The position numbers and the translations under genes were made by a program. Shown in pieces: positions 1 to 6,319 of a DNA stretch of 17,782 nucleotides (position 1 is the stretch's first letter; every line of letters begins with the position of its first letter). Under the pieces are notes generated by a model. That model was not told where the DNA came from. It made no database searches and was given only the letters and a program-made list of their open reading frames with translations. The DNA comes from UBA995 sp035477115. GTDB taxonomy: Bacteria; Bacillota; Sulfobacillia; UBA995. The stretch lies in contig DATIKW010000036.1 of assembly GCA_035477115.1 (NCBI GenBank), positions 1 to 17,782 on the forward strand. The letters are read 5' to 3'.

Positions 1-1
1 C

Positions 2-169
2 GATGCGCTGTACATCAGCTTCGGCGCTCCGAAGCCGGCAACCGGCGTGGATGTCGGAGAAGGGGTGATCGTTCGCTTCGACGAAAAAGCCCGCGAAGTG
101 GTCGGTCTCACGATCATCGGCGTCGGTCGGCAAATCGAAGACTACGTGCGGAGGCAGCCCCAGCCATGA
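2..169 (+). CDS. DUF2283-like small protein, 3' part only
   Basis: This open frame enters from the left edge and ends at TGA 167-169, giving 55 visible residues that begin DALYISFG and end VRRQPQP. The pattern DALYI(S/R)..., a short acidic strand, then VVGLTIIGV resembles the DUF2283 family of small proteins of about 65-80 residues, so only the first dozen or so residues are probably missing. The molecular role of DUF2283 is unknown; in many genomes such genes sit beside DUF4258-type small proteins or in accessory islands. Here it ends 28 bases before the ATG of the DUF499 ATPase on the same strand, so the two are probably co-transcribed. The family call comes from motif resemblance alone. 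A toxin-antitoxin role is possible but cannot be supported from this fragment. Confidence 0.7.
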   Translation, partial: DALYISFGAPKPATGVDVGEGVIVRFDEKAREVVGLTIIGVGRQIEDYVRRQPQP

Positions 170-197
170 ACGACGACGAGACCGCCGGAGGACCGTC

Positions 198-2972
198 ATG
201 GAACCTTGGCACAAGGTAGCCACGCCACGAAGGGAGGTCCGCGAAGGCCGCTCGTTCAACCCCGACGAGTTCGCCATCGCCCTCGAACAGGTCGTGGCCG
301 GGATGGCTCCCGAGGACTACCGCGACCCGAGACAGTTCTTCTTGCGCACCTGCTGGACCCGGGCGCTCCGCGAGCATGTCGGCATGGTGCTTCGGAGGCT
401 CTCGGGCAAGACCGACAACACCTCACCTGTCCTGACCCTCATCACCCAGTTTGGCGGCGGCAAGACGCACACGCTGACGGCCCTGTATCACCTCGGGACG
501 AGCGGCGAGCACGCGGCCGGCTACTCGGGGGTCTCCGATCTGCTTCGGGATACCGGCCTCTCATCGGTGCCCAGGGCCCGGGTGGGCGTCTTCGTGGGGA
601 ATGCCTGGGACCCGCAGCATGGCAAGGAGACGCCATGGATCGACATCGCCCGTCAGCTCGCGGGTGACAGGGGCGTCGAAGCACTGGGGACGGCCGCGAA
701 GACCACCCCGCCGGGCACCGAATCCATCGCGCGCGTCTTCACGGCGGCGGAGGCACCCGTACTCCTCCTCTTCGACGAGGTCCTCAACTTCCTCAACCGG
801 CATAGCGGGATGGCCGACTCGTTCCACGCTTTCATCCAGAACCTTACGGTCGCCACTACGGGGACGACGCACGGCGCGGCCGTGATCAGCTTGCCCCGCA
901 GCCAGGTGGAGATGACCGATCGGGACATCCAGTGGCACGACAAGATCACCAAGGTCGTCCGGCGCGTCGCCAAGGACCTCATCGCCAACGACGAGACGGA
1001 GATCAGCGAGGTCGTCAGGCGCCGGCTCTTCGAGGACCTGGGAAGCGAGCGCGTCAGGAAGAACGTGGCCAAGACGTTCGCCGACTGGTGCTTCGAACGG
1101 CGTGCGCAGCTCCCCCCGGAATGGACCGCGGTGGATGCGGCCGCCACCGAGGCGAAGGCGAGGGAGTTCCTGCGCGGCCGATTCGAGGCCTGCTATCCCT
1201 TCCACCCGGCCGTACTCTCGGTCTTCCAGCGCAAATGGCAGGCGCTCTCGCAGTACCAGCAAACGCGCGGCACGCTGGCGATGCTCGCCCAGTGGATCGC
1301 TTGGGCGTATCGCGAGGGATTCATTACCGCCCGGCGGGAGGCGCTCATCACCCTGGGCTCGGCCCCGCTTCAGGACATGGGATTTCGCAGCGTCATCCTC
1401 GGCCAGCTGGGGGAGTCCCGTCTGGTCGCCGCCATCGACGCGGACATCGCCGGCGAACAAGCCCACGCGAAGGCGCTGGACGCCGACACGAGGGGGCCGC
1501 TCCGGGAAATTCACCGCCGCGTGGGAACGACAGTGCTCTTCGAGTCCTCCGGCGGCCAGACGGAGAAGGTCGCCCACCTGCCGGAGCTACGCTTTGCCCT
1601 CGGCGAGCCGGAGGTGGACACGACGTCTGTGGACAATGCCGCCCTCGCCCTGGAAGACAAGTCCTACTTCATCCGCAAGGTCGGTTCCGACGGGTTCAAG
1701 ATCAGCTATCAACCCACGATGAAGAAGGTGGTCCATGACCGCCGGGCGTCCCTCGATGAAGAGACCGAGATCAGGCCCGCCCTGCGCAAGCTCGTCGAGG
1801 ATGAGTTCCGCCGGGGAGCCGCCATTCCCATTGTGCCGTTCCCCCGTGACGGCGCGGAGGTAATGGACACGCCCAGGCTCACGCTGGTGGTGGCCGAGCC
1901 GGAGGTCGAGTGGACGGTCAGCGGTTCGCTCCGCGGGCAGATTGCGGAGTGGACGAGACAACGCGGCAAGTCCCCACGCCTCTACCCTGGCTCGCTCGTA
2001 TGGTGCATCCGCAAGCCGGGCCGGGATCTCCGGGAGAAGGTCGAACTATGGCTGGCTTGGAAGCGGGTGGCCTGGGAGATTGCCGACGGCACGCTCGGCG
2101 GCGACTTCGACCGAGCGGATCGCGCCGACATCCAGTCGAAGGCCGTGAGCGCAGAGACGGCGGCCAAGGACGAGGTCTGGGGGGGCTATCGGTTTGCCGT
2201 CATCGCCGACCAGCAAGAGGCAGACGGGCTCAAGGCCATAGACCTTGGGGCCGGCCACTCCAGTGGCGGCGAGACGCTATGCGGGAGAGTCATCTACGCC
2301 CTCAAGTCGGCGGCGCTCCTCAGCGAGTCCGTAGGCGCCGGCTACATCGACCGGAACTGGCCGCCCGCCCTGAAGGAAGCCGGAGTCTGGCCGCTTGCCG
2401 GCCTGCGGCAGAGCTTCCTGAACGGCTCGCTCACGCGGCTCCTCGACCCCGACACCACCTTGCGGGGCAAGATTGTCGAGTTCGTAGGGACAGGCGATTT
2501 CGGGCTCGCCTCGGGCCAGAAGCCGGACGGCACCCATGAACGGGTCTGGTTTCAGGAGCCTGTCCCCGTGGACGAGATCGCCTTCGAGTCGGGGGTCTTT
2601 CTGCTCGCCAGGGCTAGAGCGCAGGCGCTGAATACCGGCGTTCCCGAGCCAGTCCCCGGAACGGGCGGGGGGACGGATAGAGGAGAAGGCGGCCCCGGTC
2701 CGGGGACTGCCCCGCCGCCGGAATTCCCACCGGAGCCCCTGCCGGGGGAGCAGACGAAGACCATACAACTGATTGGCGCCGTACCGCCTGAGATGTGGAA
2801 CCGTCTGGGGACGAAAGTACTGCCAAGACTCAGGTCAGGCTTGGATCTCAGAGTCGGTGTGGACTTCACGGTCACGGTCCGCCGGGATGCGGCAGCGAAC
2901 CTGCTGTCGGACCTGCGCCAGATTCTGGTAGATCTGGAGCTTGCGGATGAGGTGCAGATCCGCGACGCGTGA
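198..2972 (+). CDS. DUF499-family P-loop ATPase, defence-associated
   Basis: This is a 924-residue predicted cytoplasmic ATPase. The N-terminus (PWHKVATPRREVREG) and the Walker A segment FGGGKTHT at residues 85-92 are typical of DUF499 proteins. A Walker B strand VLLLFDEV lies at 188-195 and the family-typical YPFHP block at 333-337. Around residues 815-850 a Pro/Gly-rich linker separates the body from a small C-terminal domain of about 70 residues. The start is ATG 198, with GGAGGA at 187-192 five bases upstream. DUF499 ATPases occur in anti-phage loci, often with DUF1156-type DNA methyltransferases and helicases; BREX BrxC/PglY are distantly related large ATPases. No such partner lies downstream, so this looks like the last gene of a module that begins off the left edge. 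Defence is inferred from the family and was not shown here. The gene looks intact and less GC-rich than the core genes (one 60-base line sampled was about 60% GC, against about 75% in glyS). Confidence 0.85.
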   Translation: MEPWHKVATPRREVREGRSFNPDEFAIALEQVVAGMAPEDYRDPRQFFLRTCWTRALREHVGMVLRRLSGKTDNTSPVLTLITQFGGGKTHTLTALYHLGTSGEHAAGYSGVSDLLRDTGLSSVPRARVGVFVGNAWDPQHGKETPWIDIARQLAGDRGVEALGTAAKTTPPGTESIARVFTAAEAPVLLLFDEVLNFLNRHSGMADSFHAFIQNLTVATTGTTHGAAVISLPRSQVEMTDRDIQWHDKITKVVRRVAKDLIANDETEISEVVRRRLFEDLGSERVRKNVAKTFADWCFERRAQLPPEWTAVDAAATEAKAREFLRGRFEACYPFHPAVLSVFQRKWQALSQYQQTRGTLAMLAQWIAWAYREGFITARREALITLGSAPLQDMGFRSVILGQLGESRLVAAIDADIAGEQAHAKALDADTRGPLREIHRRVGTTVLFESSGGQTEKVAHLPELRFALGEPEVDTTSVDNAALALEDKSYFIRKVGSDGFKISYQPTMKKVVHDRRASLDEETEIRPALRKLVEDEFRRGAAIPIVPFPRDGAEVMDTPRLTLVVAEPEVEWTVSGSLRGQIAEWTRQRGKSPRLYPGSLVWCIRKPGRDLREKVELWLAWKRVAWEIADGTLGGDFDRADRADIQSKAVSAETAAKDEVWGGYRFAVIADQQEADGLKAIDLGAGHSSGGETLCGRVIYALKSAALLSESVGAGYIDRNWPPALKEAGVWPLAGLRQSFLNGSLTRLLDPDTTLRGKIVEFVGTGDFGLASGQKPDGTHERVWFQEPVPVDEIAFESGVFLLARARAQALNTGVPEPVPGTGGGTDRGEGGPGPGTAPPPEFPPEPLPGEQTKTIQLIGAVPPEMWNRLGTKVLPRLRSGLDLRVGVDFTVTVRRDAAANLLSDLRQILVDLELADEVQIRDA

Positions 2973-3005
2973 TGCCCTGGGGGTGTGGGTTGCCGGTGCA
3001 AGGTG

Positions 3006-3034
3006 GTAGGGGCGGGTTCCGAACCCGCCCCTAC
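3006..3034. repeat. Perfect 14-bp-arm palindrome at the recO junction
   Basis: The left arm GTAGGGGCGGGTTC (3006-3019) and the right arm GAACCCGCCCCTAC (3021-3034) are exact reverse complements around one central C. It lies 33 bases after the stop of the DUF499 gene and upstream of recO. As RNA it would form a very stable hairpin, but no U-tract follows, so it is not a classical intrinsic terminator. It could still insulate the two transcription units. Its sequence and compactness recall REP-like extragenic palindromes that are dispersed in many genomes; only one copy is visible in this window. Confidence 0.85.
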
Positions 3035-3067
3035 TGGGACCCCGAACTCGATCGTGAACGCGCTTTG

Positions 3068-3856
3068 GTGATAGCGCCCCCGGAACGAGGAGACTATCCC
3101 CTGCCCACCACGTACCGGCTTGAAGCAGTGGTCCTCCGCTGCCGGGACCTCGGGGAGGCCGACCGGCTGCTGACCCTGTACAGCCGGGAGCATGGCAAGC
3201 AGCAGGCGGTGGCCCGCGGGGTCCGCCGGGCTTCGAGCCGTCGGGCCGGCGCCCTCCAGCCCTTCGCCCACCTCCGGTGTCTTGTGGCCCGGGGCCGGCA
3301 GCTTGACGTCATCACTCAGGTGGAACTCCTCAACTCCTTCGCCAAGCTGCGGGATGACCTGACCCTGCTGACTTGGGCCGGTCATATCCTGGAACTGGTG
3401 GACGCCACCGGCGGCGAGGGCGATCGGGGAGCATCCTTCCCCTTGTTGCTGGCGGCATTGCACCTGCTGGCCGGGGGAGCGGACCCCGAGTTGACCGCTC
3501 GCGCCTTCGAGTTGCGGCACTTGAGCGGCGCCGGTCTCGAGCCCGAGCTGACGCTGTGCTGTCGATGCGGGGGGCCGCTGGGGGCTCAAGGCGAGCTGCG
3601 GTTCAGCCCCGCCGAGGGCGGAGCGATCTGCGCGGCTTGCGGGAAGACCTCGGGGGGGAGGCTGCTGCGCCGGGGGATACTGGCGACCATGCTCTACCTC
3701 AAGGACGCCGACCTGCGGCAGGTGGGCAGGCTCGTCGTGTCCGACCGCGATCGCGCGGAACTTGAGGCTCTGCTCCGGGCCTATCTCGAATTCCACCTCG
3801 ACCGCCAGCTCCGCTCGCTGGCCTTCCTGGACACGCTGCGGGAGCAGCAGCACTAG
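3068..3856 (+). CDS. recO: DNA repair protein RecO
   Basis: RecO works with RecF and RecR to load RecA onto SSB-coated single-stranded DNA in recombinational gap repair. The N-terminal OB-fold signature YRLEAVVLRCRDLGEADRLLTLYSREHGK is clear, followed by the helical domain. A zinc-type motif has two CxxC pairs, C153/C156 and C177/C180 when numbered from the CTG at 3101. The frame is open back to 2969, but the conserved protein begins near 3101. The coordinates given use GTG 3068, the nearest conventional start (TTG 3065 adjoins it). Neither has a visible ribosome site, whereas CTG 3101 has AGGAG eight bases upstream and would give LPTTYRLEAVVL, the usual RecO N-terminus, and 251 residues. In related Firmicutes recO is often followed directly by glyQ; here an insertion sequence separates them. 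Confidence 0.93.
   Translation: MIAPPERGDYPLPTTYRLEAVVLRCRDLGEADRLLTLYSREHGKQQAVARGVRRASSRRAGALQPFAHLRCLVARGRQLDVITQVELLNSFAKLRDDLTLLTWAGHILELVDATGGEGDRGASFPLLLAALHLLAGGADPELTARAFELRHLSGAGLEPELTLCCRCGGPLGAQGELRFSPAEGGAICAACGKTSGGRLLRRGILATMLYLKDADLRQVGRLVVSDRDRAELEALLRAYLEFHLDRQLRSLAFLDTLREQQH
3088..3092 (+). promoter_or_regulatory. AGGAG ribosome site favouring a CTG start for recO
   Basis: AGGAG at 3088-3092 stands eight bases before CTG 3101, which is in frame with recO and falls exactly where RecO proteins normally begin. The upstream GTG 3068 and TTG 3065 have no purine-rich site before them. This supports, but does not prove, initiation at CTG. Confidence 0.5.
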
Positions 3857-3862
3857 CGGCAG

Positions 3863-3878
3863 GGCCGCCGAGAGCGGC
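3863..3878. repeat. Left 16-bp target-site duplication of the IS
   Basis: GGCCGCCGAGAGCGGC here is identical to 5352-5367, and the two copies exactly bracket the 3879-5351 element. The site itself holds a small inverted repeat (GCCGC, a CGAGA loop, GCGGC). It begins seven bases after the recO stop codon, so before insertion it would have been a short hairpin between recO and glyQ. Confidence 0.9.
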
Positions 3879-3905
3879 TGTCAATGGCCTGTGAAAGTGT
3901 CACCC
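3879..3905 (+). repeat. Left outer terminal inverted repeat of the IS
   Basis: These 27 bases match the reverse complement of 5325-5351 at 21 positions. Shared blocks are TGT at the tip, GGCC, GTGA and an inner TGTCACCC. The tips TGT...ACA fix the ends of the element next to the 16-bp duplications. Confidence 0.85.
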
Positions 3906-3920
3906 CTTTTCGGCTTCATC

Positions 3921-3940
3921 CGGTCTGTGATTTTGTCACC
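3921..3940 (+). repeat. Left inner inverted repeat of the IS
   Basis: These 20 bases, which begin CGGTCTG and end TGTCACC, match the reverse complement of 5299-5318 at 17 of 20 positions. They share the TGTCACC core with the outer repeat, so each end carries two related sites, probably transposase-binding sites. The left pair is separated by 15 bases. Confidence 0.75.
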
Positions 3941-3954
3941 GTCCTGGTAGCGGG

Positions 3955-5298
3955 TCAGGTCTCCAGGACCGACTGCCAGTGGCGTTGCCAGTTCTCGTCG
4001 AAGTAGCATTCGACCGGATCGCGCCTGGGGCGTCGTGGACGAGCCGGTTGCTTCCACGGATGGTCGGCCGCGGGTTTGGGAACCGGGCGAGGTCGGCGAG
4101 CGGTGGGGGCGGGGGGCTGCTGGGGTTTGGGGGTCACGAACTCCCGTAAGCGGTAGTGGTTGTCCTCATAGCGTGCGGACAGTGAGCCGTCTGGGTGGCA
4201 AAGCACCAATACCTCGCTCTTGGGCCGCAAGGGAGCCACGGTACCCCCTGTCGTGACGAGCTGGTAGGCACGGTTGAAATAAGAGATGGTGGAGCCGTTT
4301 GAGGCCTTGCGGGCATGTCTTGGGCAGACGATCAAGTCAAGGTTATGCGGCGCTTTGAAGAAGGCAACTTCCGGTTGGCTTGCCGCGACCGCGAAGCGAC
4401 GATTGTGCTTTGCGATGAAAGCAGGCAGGAAGGCATTAGCCTCTTCCAGGGTACTGATGCCTGCCAGTCGTAGTTCGATGGTCAGTCGGTGCTGGAGAGT
4501 TCCCCAAAGCCTTTCGACCCGTCCTTTGGCCTGGGGCGACCTGGACGGGATATGGGCTATTCCCAGTTCGTCAATGGCTCGTCCGAACTGAGTAAGAGGC
4601 ACTTGCTTGCCGGCAAGCTCCTCTTCGATGGACAGCTTGTCCAGCTTGGTGGAGAAGAAAATGGTGTGGCGGTCACTGTAAAGACGGCGAGGGACGCCAT
4701 GTTGCCGTACCATCTGCTCGAGCACGATGAGGTGTCCCGCCATGTCCTCGTTTATCCGGAAATGCAGGCCCAAGACCTTGCTAGTAGCATCATCGATGAC
4801 ACCGTGCAGGTTGCAGTAAGGCCCTCGGTCCTCAAGCCAAGCATACGGGCTGGCGTCACACTGGACCAGGAGCCCTTCCTGGGGCATACGCTCCCGGCAG
4901 CGCCGCCGTCGAGCGCTCCTGTGGGCATGGCGGTTGTTCAGTCCCGCCCGGGCCACTATCCTCCGAACGCTCCGGGCGGACACCTTGAGTTCCTCCCTCT
5001 CGGCCAGGAGTTCGGAAACATGCTCACAGGTGGCCCCGTTCAAAAGCCCGCTGAGTAGACCCACCACGTGCTCATGAACGGCCACCGGTATGGCGTGGGC
5101 AGGTCTGCGACCCCGGTTTCCATGCGCAAGAGCCGCCACGCCCCCTTGTGCCATCCTCCCCTTAAGGCGCTTGACTTGGCGTACGCTCAGGCCCAGGAGT
5201 TCAGCTCCCTGCCGCACCGTCAGCTGTCCCTTCAGCACCTGCTCCATGACGTAGACTCTCCTTGACTCCTTCGCCGACAACCAGATCGCTCTCCCCAT
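3955..5298 (-). CDS. ISNCY/IS1202-like family DDE transposase
   Basis: This 447-residue transposase would cut and join the ends of the surrounding element. An N-terminal helix-turn-helix (about residues 25-48, LTVRQGAELLGLSVRQVKRL) is followed by a linker, then an RNase H-like catalytic core. The probable triad is D148 (VQCDASPYAW), D209 (LYSDRHTIF) and E262 (SPQAKGRVERLWG). A basic and proline-rich tail (about residues 400-430) follows. The frame is intact from ATG 5298 to TGA 3955-3957. No Shine-Dalgarno site precedes the ATG; the inner end repeat abuts it instead, so weak or self-regulated expression is likely. The gene runs opposite to recO and glyQ. An IS481-like integrase core is a more general alternative label. 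Confidence 0.9.
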   Translation of the reverse strand: MGRAIWLSAKESRRVYVMEQVLKGQLTVRQGAELLGLSVRQVKRLKGRMAQGGVAALAHGNRGRRPAHAIPVAVHEHVVGLLSGLLNGATCEHVSELLAEREELKVSARSVRRIVARAGLNNRHAHRSARRRRCRERMPQEGLLVQCDASPYAWLEDRGPYCNLHGVIDDATSKVLGLHFRINEDMAGHLIVLEQMVRQHGVPRRLYSDRHTIFFSTKLDKLSIEEELAGKQVPLTQFGRAIDELGIAHIPSRSPQAKGRVERLWGTLQHRLTIELRLAGISTLEEANAFLPAFIAKHNRRFAVAASQPEVAFFKAPHNLDLIVCPRHARKASNGSTISYFNRAYQLVTTGGTVAPLRPKSEVLVLCHPDGSLSARYEDNHYRLREFVTPKPQQPPAPTARRPRPVPKPAADHPWKQPARPRRPRRDPVECYFDENWQRHWQSVLET

Positions 5299-5318
5299 GG
5301 TGACATTATCTCAGACCG
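5299..5318 (-). repeat. Right inner inverted repeat, abutting the transposase ATG
   Basis: The reverse complement begins CGGTCTGAGATAATG and ends CACC immediately before the transposase ATG. It matches the left inner repeat at 17 of 20 bases and occupies the place where a ribosome site would be expected. Transposase bound here could block its own transcription. Confidence 0.75.
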
Positions 5319-5324
5319 CTTACA

Positions 5325-5351
5325 GGGTGACATTATCACTGGCCGTCCACA
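5325..5351 (-). repeat. Right outer terminal inverted repeat of the IS
   Basis: This is the partner of 3879-3905, with 21 of 27 bases matching as inverted repeats. It lies six bases outside the right inner repeat, a tighter spacing than the 15 bases at the left end, so the two ends are not equivalent. Confidence 0.85.
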
Positions 5352-5367
5352 GGCCGCCGAGAGCGGC
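5352..5367. repeat. Right 16-bp target-site duplication of the IS
   Basis: This is an exact copy of 3863-3878. The first base of the probable glyQ -35 element (5368) follows it directly. Confidence 0.9.
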
Positions 5368-5396
5368 TTGCGGCTGCACCCCGCATGTGTTAGGAT
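5368..5396 (+). promoter_or_regulatory. Possible sigma-A promoter for glyQS
   Basis: TTGCGG (5368-5373), a 17-base spacer and TAGGAT (5391-5396) preceded by an extended -10 TG at 5388-5389 make a plausible promoter, with a start near 5403 and a leader of about 30 bases. The hexamers match consensus only partly (3/6 and 4/6). The leader is too short for a glycine T-box riboswitch, and no T-box core sequence is seen. Confidence 0.4.
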
Positions 5397-5432
5397 TCGG
5401 CGAGGGGCTTGCGGCGGAGAGAGGTGGACGGG

Positions 5433-6314
5433 ATGACCTTCCAGGAGATCATCGCCCGGCTGCACCGGTTCTGGGCGGACCGGGGATGCGCCCTGGTGCA
5501 GCCGTACGACGTCGAGGTGGGGGCGGGCACCATGAGCCCCGCCACCTTCCTGCGGGTCCTCGGGCCGGAGCCCTGGCGCGTAGCCTACGTGCAGCCTTGC
5601 CGCCGCCCGGCTGACGGGCGGTTCGGGGAAAACCCCAACCGGCTCTATCAACATCACCAGTACCAGGTGATCCTCAAGCCTTCCCCCGACGATGTGCAGC
5701 AGCTCTATCTCGACAGCCTGGCCAGCCTGGGCCTGGACTTGACGGAGCACGATGTGCGTTTTGTCGAGGACAACTGGGAGGCGCCGACTCTGGCCGCCTG
5801 GGGTCTTGGCTGGGAAGTCTGGCTCGACAGCATGGAAGTCACCCAGTTCACTTACTTCCAGCAGGTCGGGGGGGCGGAGAGCCGCCCGGTCCCCGTCGAA
5901 CTGGCTTACGGGCTCGAGCGTCTGGCCGCCTATCTGCAGGGGGTCGACGATGTGTACGACCTGGTCTGGACGGAGGGGCTGACCTACCGCGACCTGTTTC
6001 ACCGGGCGGAGGTCGAGCACTCCACTTACTCGCTGCAGCAAGCCGACCCCGCAGCCGTGGGCAGCCTCTTCGACCTGCACGAGGCGGAAGCCGGTCGCGC
6101 CCTGGACCAGTGCCTGGTCTTGCCGGCCTACGATCACGTCCTCCGGTGTTCCCACAACTTCAACTTGCTCGACGCCCGCGGGGTGATGGGCGCGGCCCAG
6201 CGCACCGCCATGCTGGCCAGGGTGCAGCGCCTGGCGCGGCGGTGCGCCCAGACGTACCTCCAGCAGCGCGCGGACGCCGCATCCGCGGCAAGCGATCCTT
6301 CGACCGGGGAGTGA
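5433..6314 (+). CDS. glyQ: Glycyl-tRNA synthetase alpha subunit
   Basis: GlyQ is the catalytic class II subunit of the bacterial alpha2beta2 glycyl-tRNA synthetase, which activates glycine with ATP and charges tRNA-Gly in the cytoplasm. The 293-residue protein starts MTFQEIIARLHRFWADRGCALVQPYD, as usual in the family. It shows the class II motif 2 region YVQPCRRPADGRFGENPNR (residues 52-70) and conserved LYQHHQYQVILKPSP after it. ATG 5433 was chosen over the in-frame TTG 5409 because it matches the family N-terminus and has GAGAGGTGG just upstream. The stop overlaps the first possible glyS start (GTGA at 6311-6314), which indicates translational coupling. It is the first gene of glyQ-glyS-ppsR-ppdK, directly downstream of the insertion sequence. 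Confidence 0.97.
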   Translation: MTFQEIIARLHRFWADRGCALVQPYDVEVGAGTMSPATFLRVLGPEPWRVAYVQPCRRPADGRFGENPNRLYQHHQYQVILKPSPDDVQQLYLDSLASLGLDLTEHDVRFVEDNWEAPTLAAWGLGWEVWLDSMEVTQFTYFQQVGGAESRPVPVELAYGLERLAAYLQGVDDVYDLVWTEGLTYRDLFHRAEVEHSTYSLQQADPAAVGSLFDLHEAEAGRALDQCLVLPAYDHVLRCSHNFNLLDARGVMGAAQRTAMLARVQRLARRCAQTYLQQRADAASAASDPSTGE

Positions 6315-6319
6315 AGACC

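Larger units (their letters stand above)
3879..5351 (-). mobile_element. Complete 1473-bp insertion sequence, ISNCY/IS1202-like
   Basis: The element runs from TGT at 3879 to ACA at 5351. It has imperfect terminal inverted repeats, one long transposase gene on the minus strand and a perfect 16-bp direct repeat on each side. The transposase type (HTH plus DDE, with the motifs CDASPYAWLEDRGP and LYSDRHTIF) matches proteins usually labelled ISNCY family and grouped with IS1202/ISTde1. As I recall, that group includes members making unusually long target duplications in the mid-teens of bases, which agrees with 16 bp. The element has no passenger genes. Perfect duplications and an intact gene suggest a fairly recent insertion. 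It is less GC-rich than its surroundings (one sampled 60-base line is about 52% GC). It separates recO from glyQ and interrupts neither gene. Confidence 0.92.

Noticed and set aside
2552..3853. 433-codon minus-strand frame across the DUF499 end and recO
   Set aside because: It is antisense to two real genes, spans the palindrome, and its protein looks like random GC-rich translation.
4489..5058. Plus-strand frame of 189 codons inside the insertion sequence, considered as a passenger gene
   Set aside because: It is antisense to the transposase catalytic core and shows no family features.
5368..5432. Glycine T-box riboswitch before glyQ
   Set aside because: The region is too short and no T-box core sequence or specifier stem is visible.
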